Shown: one piece after another, positions 8,132-15,412 of the stretch
Layout of the letters: each line of letters begins with the position of its first letter
Numbering within the stretch: the stretch's first letter is position 1
Assembly (NCBI RefSeq): GCF_017599385.1
Contig: NZ_JAGFPK010000001.1
Coordinates: 2,750,636-2,814,635, forward strand
Direction: 5' to 3'
Origin: Ciceribacter sp. L1K22
GTDB lineage: Bacteria > Pseudomonadota > Alphaproteobacteria > Rhizobiales > Rhizobiaceae
Length of the DNA stretch: 64,000 bases
Position numbers and translations under genes: made by a program
Notes under the pieces: model-generated
Told to the model about the DNA's origin: nothing
Database searches by the model: none
What the model saw: the letters and a program-made list of their open reading frames with translations, nothing else

Positions 8132-8731
8132 CTAGCCCTTCATCAGGTTCTGCAGCTTTTCGATGGCGACATCGGGATTTTCGCCATAGGCGATCGTACC
8201 CTTGAACCGGCCCTCGGCGTCGAGCAGGAAGATCGAGGCGGTGTGGTCCATGGTGTAGTCGCCGTTCGGATCCTTCTCGTCGATCGGGATCTTCTTGGCA
8301 TACACACGGAAGCCCTTCACCACTTCGGCGACCTTTTCAGGCGGGCCGGCAATGCCGGTCACGCGGTCGGTGACATTGGAAATGTAACTGCCGAGCAACT
8401 CCGGAGTATCGCGCTCCGGATCGACCGTCACGAAATAAGCATGCAGCTTCGAACCATCGGGATCGACCTTCGGCAGCCAGTCGCCGAGTTCGAACAGTGT
8501 CGTCGGGCATACTTCCGGGCAATGGGTGAAGCCGAAGAACAGAAGCGTCGGCTTGCCGCGGAAAGCCTGCTCGGTGATCGTCTGGCCGTTCTGGTCGACC
8601 AGTTCGAACGGCACCCCGAACGGCGCTTCGGCCAGTTGTTCCTGTTTTTGGCTGATCGAAAAGCTCATCCAGCCGAGCGCGCCGGCCATGACCACGACGA
8701 GCGCCCAGAGAACGATGCGGACTGTTTTCAT
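8132..8731 (-). CDS. SCO1/SenC family copper chaperone
   Basis: A 199-residue membrane-anchored thioredoxin-fold protein that in characterised relatives delivers copper to the CuA centre of cytochrome oxidase. One N-terminal membrane span (about 5-25) places the rest in the periplasm. Copper ligands are Cys71 and Cys75 in HCPEVC plus His163 in MDHTASIFLL. It probably shares a transcript with the 52-residue membrane protein encoded 142 bp upstream on the same strand. No oxidase subunit genes are in the window. Confidence 0.9.
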   Translation of the reverse strand: MKTVRIVLWALVVVMAGALGWMSFSISQKQEQLAEAPFGVPFELVDQNGQTITEQAFRGKPTLLFFGFTHCPEVCPTTLFELGDWLPKVDPDGSKLHAYFVTVDPERDTPELLGSYISNVTDRVTGIAGPPEKVAEVVKGFRVYAKKIPIDEKDPNGDYTMDHTASIFLLDAEGRFKGTIAYGENPDVAIEKLQNLMKG

Positions 8732-8872
8732 GACATACTCCCTGCCGATCCTCGCGGACCGCGACTTCAGGCTGCCTGCTTAGCGCCAAGAAGCCGACGG
8801 ATCAAATCAACAGAGACGGAAAGCGGCGTACCGCGCGGTTTTGTCTCGCCATCACGGCATCAGGAAGGCTGG

Positions 8873-9031
8873 TCAGAGACACCAGCTGAGTCCGTTCTGG
8901 CTGAACGCCAGAAGGATATCGGCTCCAAAACGCATCCAGCCGGCGAACACGAGACCGCTCACGGCGCCCAGAGCAAGAAGCAGGGCGACAACGGTCATTG
9001 TGCGGGGCGTTTCGGCTGTGGCTGTCGTCAT
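8873..9031 (-). CDS. Small membrane protein, 52 residues
   Basis: Starts MTTATAETPRTMTVV and has one hydrophobic span (about 13-31), followed by a short tail ending NGLSWCL. Its codon use matches the GC-rich neighbours. It lies upstream of the SCO gene on the same strand and reads divergently from the DUF2189 gene. I do not recognise the family. Position suggests a helper in respiratory copper handling, but that is context only. Confidence 0.5.
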   Translation of the reverse strand: MTTATAETPRTMTVVALLLALGAVSGLVFAGWMRFGADILLAFSQNGLSWCL

Positions 9032-9168
9032 GGATAGAGAATACCAGTGCCGCCCTGCCCACGAAAGCGCATTTTTTGCGAGCGTCGATCAGATTTGATA
9101 AACATCAGGGACGGGGGCGCCGGTTTGCGCCAATCTTCGCTTATCGCCTTTGATCTTGGGAGGGATTG

Positions 9169-9957
9169 ATGGGAGACGGCACATTGGAGATGGGTGTTCC
9201 GGCCAAACCGACGATCGGGACGTTGGCGCCTGCTGACATCTCCGCGGCTCTTGCCGAAGGATGGCGGGACTTTACGCGCTACCCTACCTACGGACTTTTC
9301 TTCGGCGCCATCTATGCGTTTGGCGGCATTTTTATCGTCACCATGCTGGCCATCTACCATCTGCCCTGGATGATCATACCGGTGGCGATCGGCTTTCCGC
9401 TGGTCGGGCCCTTCGTCGCCGTCGGCCTTTACGAAGTGAGCCGCCGTCACGAGCAGGGTCGCGCAGTGACCTGGCAGGGGATTCTGACCGAAGTATTCCG
9501 ACAGCGCGAACGGCAGCTTTCGTGGATGGCCTTCGTGGTGCTGTTCATCTTCTGGATCTGGATCTACCAGGTCCGCCTGCTGCTTGCGCTGTTTCTCGGC
9601 TTTCGCATCCCCGCAACGCTGGAGGCGTTCGCGACCGTCGTCACGACAACGCCGGAAGGTCTTCTTTTTCTTGCCGTGGGGACGGTCGTCGGGGCCGCAC
9701 TCTCGACGTTCCTGTTTGCCGTCACAGTCATTTCGATGCCGTTGCTGCTCGACCACGAGATCGACTTCGTCACGGCGATGATCACCAGCATCCGCACCGT
9801 CGCCGCCAACCCTGTGCCGATGCTTGCGTTCGGCTTCGTCGTCGCGGCGACGGCCATCCTGGCAATGCTGCCGCTGTTCCTCGGCCTGTTGGTGGCGCTG
9901 CCGGTGCTTGGCCATGCCACCTGGCATCTCTACCGCCGCGCGATCGCTTTCGCGTAA
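9169..9957 (+). CDS. DUF2189 integral membrane protein
   Basis: A 262-residue inner-membrane protein with about six spans. It shows the DUF2189 pattern: an N-terminal DISAALAEGWRDFTRYPTYGL, then paired hydrophobic segments with GFPLVGPFVAVGLYEVSRR between them, and a C-terminal GHATWHLYRRAI. Relatives are often annotated as cytochrome oxidase subunit I-like but lack haem ligands and have no established function. GGGAGG 5 nt before the ATG at 9169 fixes the start. Divergent from the 52-residue gene and the SCO gene. Confidence 0.78.
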   Translation: MGDGTLEMGVPAKPTIGTLAPADISAALAEGWRDFTRYPTYGLFFGAIYAFGGIFIVTMLAIYHLPWMIIPVAIGFPLVGPFVAVGLYEVSRRHEQGRAVTWQGILTEVFRQRERQLSWMAFVVLFIFWIWIYQVRLLLALFLGFRIPATLEAFATVVTTTPEGLLFLAVGTVVGAALSTFLFAVTVISMPLLLDHEIDFVTAMITSIRTVAANPVPMLAFGFVVAATAILAMLPLFLGLLVALPVLGHATWHLYRRAIAFA

Positions 9958-10000
9958 AGGCTGCATGAGCACATAGAATATTAGCGAATGTTTAACTGTA

Positions 10001-10020
10001 GCAGGCGAAACTTCGCCTGC
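10001..10020. other. Perfect hairpin in the chemoreceptor leader
   Basis: GCAGGCGA and TCGCCTGC pair across a 4-nt loop. No T-run follows on the plus strand, so it is not a clear terminator for the DUF2189 gene. It may be an operator or a leader structure of the chemoreceptor gene 115 bp downstream. Confidence 0.35.
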
Positions 10021-10134
10021 GAGGCAGATTCTGTCGAATCGCGTGGATATGACATCCGCGGACTGTGCTGCGTTCCGACCTTCGCATGACACCGACGAGG
10101 CCGATTGGGGCCATGGAAAAGCATCGAGGAACGC

Positions 10135-12105
10135 ATGCTGGGGTTCATTGCCGGTCATAACCTGTCCGTGAAACAGAGAATGATGACGCTCGGCGCTGCC
10201 GCCGTCGTCGGTATCGCATCCATGCTCGGAGCGGGCTGGTACCAAAACAGCCGCGCCGATGCGGCCCTTGAACGCGCCATAGAAAGCCAGATCGCGATGG
10301 AACGCGTCGGCGAAATGCGGCTGGCCGTTTCCAACCTTGTGCTCGCGGCCATGGACACGATCATCGATCGCGACGAGCGCGTGGTCCAGCCGGAGCGCCT
10401 CGCGATCATGGCCGAAAGCGGCGCTATGCTTTCCGACAATGTCGAAACCCTGACATCCGTTGCGGCTGACGCGGGCCAGCCGGCGCTGATCGACGGTTAT
10501 GCCGAAAAGGTCGCCGCGCTGCGCAAGGCCATCGAGGTCGACCTGAAGGCACTGGTGGAGGCCGGCGCGGAGCCTGGCTCGTATGCCGCAGCCGACGACA
10601 TTATCGACAGTAGCGGCGACGAGGTCGCTGAAATGCTGACCAAGATCGCCGGGCTTGGCGGCAGGCTGATCGAACAACGGGTCTCCGAGGCACAGGAGAG
10701 TTCCGCCGAAGCGCTTTACATACAGCTGGTACTGGGCTGCATCGCCTTTGTCAGCGTTCTGGCGCTGCAGTTGATCCATGGGAATGCCATCGTCAACGGC
10801 ATCCAGTCTGTCCGCGCCTTCCTGCAGTCCATCATCGACGGCAATTACCAGGCCGACGTCGCGGAAAAGGCGCGAAAGGATGAGATCGGCGACATCGCAC
10901 GGTCGGCGGATCTCTTCCGTCTCGCCGCGATCGAGAAGATCCAGATGGAAGCGGAGGCCGAGAAGGAGCGCGAGGAGCGCGAGCGGGAACGGCTGAGCCG
11001 CGCGGCGGCCACCGAAGAGGATGCCCGCGTCATCAAGAGCGCAGTCGACCAGCTTGGCCAGGGCATCAACATGCTGGCCGAAGGCGATCTTTCGCCAACC
11101 ATTTCGAGCGCCTTCGCCGGCGAACTCGACCGGCTGCGCTCCGACTTCAACCAGCTGACCGAGCGGCTGCGCAACGTCATGCGCGACATTGCGACCAGCA
11201 CCGCCTCGATCACCGCCAACAGCCACCAGATGCGCTCGGCCGCCGACGACCTCGCACGGCGCACCGAACAGCAGGCCGCGTCGCTGGAGGAAACCTCCGC
11301 CTCGCTCGACCAGATCACCGCCACCGTCCGCACAGCCGCCGAACGGGCGGAGGAAGCCAGCCGCATGGTGGACGGCGCCAAGGATTTCGCTGAACGCTCG
11401 AGCGTGGTGGTCGGCGACGCCGTTGCCGCCATGGAGCGCATCCAGACAGCCACAGGCGAGATCGGCAAGATCATCAACGTCATCGACGAGATCGCCTTCC
11501 AGACCAACCTTCTGGCGCTCAACGCCGGCGTTGAAGCCGCCCGTGCCGGGGACGCCGGCAAGGGCTTTGCCGTCGTCGCGCAGGAAGTTCGGGCGCTCGC
11601 CGGTCGCGCGGCCGATGCGGCCCGGGACATCAAGGACCTGGTTGGAAAATCCAATGACGAGGTCAAGACCGGCGTCGATCTGGTGGCCGCCGCCGGCGAG
11701 GCGCTCCATCGGATCGGCGAAGAAGTTTTGCAGATCAACGACCACGTTAAATCAATCGTAACCGCTGCTCGTGAACAATCAGCGGGACTATCTGAAATCA
11801 ACGTGGCCGTCGGCCAGATGGATCAGGTGACGCAAAAGAACGCGGCGATGGTGGAAGAAACCAATGCCGCAAGCCATACGCTGGCTCAGGACGCGGAAAA
11901 CCTCACGCGACTGGTCGGCCAGTTCAAGACCGGAGGCAATGCCGCTTCCGCCCCGGTCAAGCCGGCAGCAGCGACAGCCGCGGCCGTGCCGAAAGCTTCT
12001 CCTGCCCGCGACCTGATGAACAGGGTGGCAGGATCAATCAACCGCTCCGCTCCGGCAGGCCGCGCCGGAACGGCAGCCGCAACAGAAACCTGGGAAGAGT
12101 TCTGA
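10135..12105 (+). CDS. Methyl-accepting chemotaxis protein
   Basis: A 656-residue transmembrane chemoreceptor. It has TM1 near 16-35, a periplasmic mostly helical sensor region, TM2 near 193-216, a HAMP-containing linker, a charged coiled-coil stretch (AEAEKEREERERERLSR), and the cytoplasmic signalling domain with the conserved hairpin tip EIAFQTNLLALNAGVEAARAG near 451. The C-terminus ends TWEEF, matching the W-x-x-F tether that recruits CheR/CheB in other receptors. The ATG at 10135 has GAGGA 4 nt upstream and is preferred to a TTG at 10105. The cheW gene follows after 1 bp. Confidence 0.92.
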   Translation: MLGFIAGHNLSVKQRMMTLGAAAVVGIASMLGAGWYQNSRADAALERAIESQIAMERVGEMRLAVSNLVLAAMDTIIDRDERVVQPERLAIMAESGAMLSDNVETLTSVAADAGQPALIDGYAEKVAALRKAIEVDLKALVEAGAEPGSYAAADDIIDSSGDEVAEMLTKIAGLGGRLIEQRVSEAQESSAEALYIQLVLGCIAFVSVLALQLIHGNAIVNGIQSVRAFLQSIIDGNYQADVAEKARKDEIGDIARSADLFRLAAIEKIQMEAEAEKEREERERERLSRAAATEEDARVIKSAVDQLGQGINMLAEGDLSPTISSAFAGELDRLRSDFNQLTERLRNVMRDIATSTASITANSHQMRSAADDLARRTEQQAASLEETSASLDQITATVRTAAERAEEASRMVDGAKDFAERSSVVVGDAVAAMERIQTATGEIGKIINVIDEIAFQTNLLALNAGVEAARAGDAGKGFAVVAQEVRALAGRAADAARDIKDLVGKSNDEVKTGVDLVAAAGEALHRIGEEVLQINDHVKSIVTAAREQSAGLSEINVAVGQMDQVTQKNAAMVEETNAASHTLAQDAENLTRLVGQFKTGGNAASAPVKPAAATAAAVPKASPARDLMNRVAGSINRSAPAGRAGTAAATETWEEF

Positions 12106-12106
12106 C

Positions 12107-12571
12107 ATGACAAACGCGATCAAACAGTCCGGGGCCTACCTCGAAATCGTTTCGTTCCACCTGGGTGACCAGGAGTTCTGCATCGACATCATGGCGATCC
12201 GCGAAATCCGCGGCTGGGCGCCGGTGACGCCGATGCCGCACACCCCGCCCTACGTGCTCGGTCTCATCAACCTGCGCGGCGCGGTGATCCCTGTTATCGA
12301 CATGGCCTGCCGCCTCGGCATGAAGATGACCGAGCCGTCGGAACGCGCTGCCATCATCGTCACCGACATCGCAGGCAAGCTGGTCGGCCTCTTGGTCGAA
12401 CAGGTCTCCGACATGATGACCATCAAGGGTGAGGACCTGCAGCCGGCACCGGAAATCATCCCGGAAGCCCAGCGCGCCTTCTGCCGCGGCATCGTGGCGC
12501 TGGAAAAGACCATGGTCTGCTTCCTGAACCTCGACACCGTGATTGCCGACGAGCTGGCACAGGCTGCCTGA
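12107..12571 (+). CDS. cheW: Chemotaxis coupling protein CheW
   Basis: A 154-residue protein that links receptors to the CheA kinase. It has typical CheW features: SFHLGDQEFCIDIMAIREI at the start, VTPMPHTPPYVLGLINLRGAVIPVIDM in the middle and a C-terminal FLNLDTVI. It follows the chemoreceptor by one base and probably forms a two-gene operon, a common way to place an accessory receptor with its own coupler outside the main che cluster. An intrinsic terminator lies 34 bp downstream. Confidence 0.92.
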   Translation: MTNAIKQSGAYLEIVSFHLGDQEFCIDIMAIREIRGWAPVTPMPHTPPYVLGLINLRGAVIPVIDMACRLGMKMTEPSERAAIIVTDIAGKLVGLLVEQVSDMMTIKGEDLQPAPEIIPEAQRAFCRGIVALEKTMVCFLNLDTVIADELAQAA

Positions 12572-12605
12572 TCCGGCAATTGGGCCAAAGCACGTCCGAA
12601 ATGAG

Positions 12606-12628
12606 GCCACGCGCTCGCGCGTGGCTTT
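12606..12628 (+). terminator. Intrinsic terminator after cheW
   Basis: GCCACGCG and CGCGTGGC pair across CTCG, followed by TTTC. It ends the chemoreceptor-cheW transcript. Confidence 0.75.
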
Positions 12629-12668
12629 CGCATATGTGATTTCAACCTCTGAAACTGCCTAAATTAGC

Positions 12669-12702
12669 AAAAATAACCGGAAAATTATCGTTATTTTTCC
12701 GG
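12669..12702. promoter_or_regulatory. Overlapping AT-rich inverted repeats upstream of an exported protein
   Basis: Two mutually exclusive inverted repeats share this site: AAAAATAAC (12669-12677) with GTTATTTTT (12690-12698), and CCGGAAAA (12677-12684) with TTTTCCGG (12695-12702). The AT-rich patch stands out from the surroundings and lies 68-101 bp before the start codon at 12770, where an operator or a switching leader could be. Confidence 0.35.
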
Positions 12703-12769
12703 AACTTCGCCGACTCCCGTCCGTTCTTTCATCGTCCAATACAGAGACGAAAACGGAAGGAGAAACATC

Positions 12770-13132
12770 ATGAAAAACGTTATCAAGATCGCCCTCGCCG
12801 GTATGTTCGCAGCCTCGTCGCTCGGCGGTATCGCCATGGCTCAGACGGCAACGACGACCATGGCGCCGGATGCCACCACGACCGGCTCGACCGTCGCGGA
12901 CGACAACTACACCATCGTTCGCCTGAGCTCGCTGAACAACGACACGGACCGTCAGCAGTACGAGCGCCTGTCGCTTGTCGCAAACGACGCATCGCAGGTC
13001 CAGGAAGCCCAGGCTGAAGTGGCGGCGAACCCGGCTCTGGCAGCACAGCTGCAGGCCGAAAATGTCCAGATGGAAAACATCATCGAAGTGGATACCGCTG
13101 CCAACGGCGGCAAGATCATCTACGTCCGCTAA
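12770..13132 (+). CDS. Small exported protein of unknown function
   Basis: A 120-residue protein with a Sec signal peptide (MKNVIKIALAGMFAASSLG, cleavage likely after AMA near 24). A Thr/Ala-rich linker follows, then a compact acidic domain with the text NYTIVRLSSLNNDTD and a Gln/Ala-rich helical stretch (about 75-100), ending GGKIIYVR. A strong AAGGAG lies 8 nt before the ATG. No family recognised; probably periplasmic. A hairpin terminator follows. Confidence 0.75.
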   Translation: MKNVIKIALAGMFAASSLGGIAMAQTATTTMAPDATTTGSTVADDNYTIVRLSSLNNDTDRQQYERLSLVANDASQVQEAQAEVAANPALAAQLQAENVQMENIIEVDTAANGGKIIYVR

Positions 13133-13181
13133 CCCAGCCGGACTGGCAAGCTCCACGGATTAAGCCAGATCAGCAAACGAA

Positions 13182-13209
13182 GACCGCCCCGATGGGAGTC
13201 GGGGCGGTC
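13182..13209 (+). terminator. Hairpin terminator after the exported protein
   Basis: GACCGCCCCGA pairs with TCGGGGCGGTC across a 6-nt loop. The stem is strong but no T-run follows, so termination efficiency is uncertain. Confidence 0.55.
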
Positions 13210-13387
13210 GACGAAACGAATGGCCCTCAGGCCAGGCAAGACATTGAAAACACGGACTGGGGTTTGCCCGCTTTCCGGATGTCAATGTGATCCTGCCTCA
13301 TAATAAGTATGACCAAAAGCCCTCCTCCCCCACCCGATCGGCCAAAACTGGGTTCATTTCTAAGAACCGCTTGACCTTTTTTGGGTT

Positions 13388-13879
13388 TTAACGCTGCGGC
13401 TTTCCCTCTTCCCATCGCACCTCTTCGCCGAAAAGCGGGACAGTCGAGATCGCCATTTTGGCCGACCCCTCGACGACCTGACGGCTGTGCGCAAGGTAGA
13501 TGAGTGTGTCGTTCGCCTTGTCGTAAATCCGGTTCACCACCAGCGATTTCCAGATCAGCGAACGTCCTTCGCGAAACACTTCCTCTCCATCGTCGGACAG
13601 ATCGATATCACCGATCTCGATCGGGCCGGTCTGCCGGCAGGCGATCGAGTTGTTGGACGGGTCTTCGAACCAGTTGCCATTCGACAGCCGATCGATGATC
13701 GAGCGGTCGAAATAGGTAACGTGGCAGGTCACGCCCTTCACTTTTGGATCAGACACAGCCTCGACGACGATGTCGTTGCCGACCCAGTCGACCCCGACCT
13801 TGCCGACAACCTCGGCGGCGACGGGCGTGACAAGGGCGCCGAAAACGGCGGCGGATGCCAGGAAACGGCGAAAAGGCAT
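13388..13879 (-). CDS. creA: CreA family protein
   Basis: A 163-residue protein with a signal peptide (MPFRRFLASAAVFGALVTPVAA) followed by the CreA-type domain: EVVGKVGVDWVGNDIVVEA, KGVTCHVTYFDR, ACRQTGPI and RSLIWKSLVVNRIYDKANDTLIYLAHS. The two cysteines (in VTCHV and IACRQ) may form a disulfide. CreA-family function is not established. The ATG at 13879 begins the signal peptide; the longer frame has no family features. Confidence 0.85.
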   Translation of the reverse strand: MPFRRFLASAAVFGALVTPVAAEVVGKVGVDWVGNDIVVEAVSDPKVKGVTCHVTYFDRSIIDRLSNGNWFEDPSNNSIACRQTGPIEIGDIDLSDDGEEVFREGRSLIWKSLVVNRIYDKANDTLIYLAHSRQVVEGSAKMAISTVPLFGEEVRWEEGKPQR

Positions 13880-13925
13880 GGGTTTCACTCCTTTGTGATC
13901 GTTCCCATAGAGTGGGATCGCCCGG

Positions 13926-14567
13926 TCAGGCTTGCAAGGCCGCGCGTCGCCGCGGCGTGCGGGCGACCGAGCACGCATCATAGCCGCCGCGATAGATTCG
14001 CCCGGGATTGATACCGAGCACCGACGCAAACGCGATCAGGCTGTCCGCGCCGGCTTCCGCCGCCATGGCGAGCGACGCTTCGGCGCAGATGCGCGCATCC
14101 TCGGCCGCATTATGATGCTGGAAAGAAAGACCGAGATGCGCCGCAAGCACGTTCAGCCGGTGCGATCCGAGATCCGGCCAGTGCCGCTGCGCAAGCTTGA
14201 CGCTGCACAGGTAGGAAAGCTCGGGATAGTCGAGGCCGTACATGTCGAGGCTGGCACGCAGCACGGAGAAATCGAAGGAGGCATTGTGCGCGATCATCGT
14301 CGCGCCCTCGAAATCCTCCGCGAACTCCGCCATCACATCCGGAAACTCCGGCGCGAAAGCCACATGTTCGGGGCGAATGCCGTGGATCGCGATGTTGAAC
14401 GAGGAGAAGCGATTGCCCGGCGGCCGTATAAGCCTTTCCTCGACGCGCACGACCTTGCCATCCTCGATGAAGGCAAGCCCGATCGAGCACGCACTGGCGC
14501 GCGCTTCGGTGGCGGTTTCGAAATCGATGGCGATGGTCTTGCCGGCGGAGTGATATGCGATCGACAT
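13926..14567 (-). CDS. DEDDh 3'-5' exonuclease (DnaQ-like)
   Basis: A 213-residue exonuclease of the DnaQ fold. The metal-binding acids are visible: IDFETATE (motif Exo I, D and E), HNASFDFSVL (Exo II, D) and HHNAAEDAR (Exo III, H and D, the DEDDh subtype). Length and layout fit stand-alone proofreading-type exonucleases rather than the full epsilon subunit. The start MSIAYHSAGKTIAIDFE puts Exo I at the usual distance from the N-terminus. Separated from the divergent esterase gene by 50 bp. Confidence 0.85.
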   Translation of the reverse strand: MSIAYHSAGKTIAIDFETATEARASACSIGLAFIEDGKVVRVEERLIRPPGNRFSSFNIAIHGIRPEHVAFAPEFPDVMAEFAEDFEGATMIAHNASFDFSVLRASLDMYGLDYPELSYLCSVKLAQRHWPDLGSHRLNVLAAHLGLSFQHHNAAEDARICAEASLAMAAEAGADSLIAFASVLGINPGRIYRGGYDACSVARTPRRRAALQA

Positions 14568-14617
14568 GATCCCGGCATAGGCTGCATCGGGGATTCGGGC
14601 AAGGTTTTGAGGGCAAC

Positions 14618-15259
14618 ATGCCGAAGATCGCCGGCTTTTACTGCGAGATCGACAATCCGGACGGCCACGGTCTGCCGCTTGTCTTCCTGCACGGCAGCGG
14701 GCAGGACGAGACGGTCTGGGGCGATCGGGCCGAGTGCCTGGGGCCAGACTCGCCCCGCATTCGGCTGCGCGGCAACGTCGACTGGGAAGACCGTTACGCC
14801 TTCTTCCGCCGCCGCCCCGACCGCAGCCTCGACCCTGAAGACCTCGCACGCTCGGTCGCGGAACTGGCCGTCTTTCTCGAAAACCTCACCGCGCTGCTGC
14901 CGGACCGGCCTCCCGTCATGGTCGGCTACTCCAACGGCGCCATCGCCTCGGCCGCGCTGGCAATCAAAAAGCCCGAGGCGACACGGGGCGCAATCCTCAT
15001 GCGCCCGCTATCGCCCGATCCGGACGCCAGCTTCACGGGGCTGGACGGCTACCCGTTTCTGCTGATCAGCGCCACCGACGACGAGCGCCGTGCCCCGGGC
15101 GACGCCCATGTTCTCGCCGCTCAGCTGCGTGCGGCCGGCGCGGAGGTCGACCACCGCGATCTCGCCTGTGGCCACGGCTGGGATGAGGAAGGCCGCGACC
15201 TCGAACTGGCAAGACAATGGCTGGATCGGCTGGAATCGATGCGAACCCGTGCCGGATAG
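14618..15259 (+). CDS. Alpha/beta hydrolase (carboxylesterase-type)
   Basis: A 213-residue cytoplasmic serine hydrolase. It has the oxyanion-hole motif FLHGSGQDETVW near 24-35, the nucleophile elbow GYSNG (G-x-S-x-G) in MVGYSNGAIAS, a likely Asp in LISATDDERR and His in CGHGWDEEGR. It resembles the phospholipase/carboxylesterase (YpfH-like) group. GAGGG lies 5 nt before the ATG. Substrate unknown. Confidence 0.8.
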   Translation: MPKIAGFYCEIDNPDGHGLPLVFLHGSGQDETVWGDRAECLGPDSPRIRLRGNVDWEDRYAFFRRRPDRSLDPEDLARSVAELAVFLENLTALLPDRPPVMVGYSNGAIASAALAIKKPEATRGAILMRPLSPDPDASFTGLDGYPFLLISATDDERRAPGDAHVLAAQLRAAGAEVDHRDLACGHGWDEEGRDLELARQWLDRLESMRTRAG

Positions 15260-15412
15260 GCAGGCGCCGGAGCTTTTTCAGTCCGCCCCCTGTACTTTTT
15301 GCCGCCGCGAGGATAGGAACGCGGCAAAACCGTGTCGCCGGCTACGTATAGACTGCCGGCCCTGCCCTTCCATCCCTCGGGAACGGAAGGAGCGTAATCG
15401 AAAGACCGTTAC

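Noticed and set aside
10001..10020. Considered a terminator for the DUF2189 gene
   Set aside because: Good stem but no T-run on the plus strand. Listed only as an unexplained hairpin.
9028..11745. A very long open frame (over 900 codons) on the minus strand opposite the chemoreceptor and DUF2189 genes
   Set aside because: It is a codon-position shadow of GC-rich genes. The plus-strand products have clear domains, while this frame has none and is low-complexity.
13932..15065. A long plus-strand frame across creA upstream, the exonuclease and the esterase
   Set aside because: Antisense to the exonuclease and out of frame with the esterase. Both of those have intact catalytic motifs.
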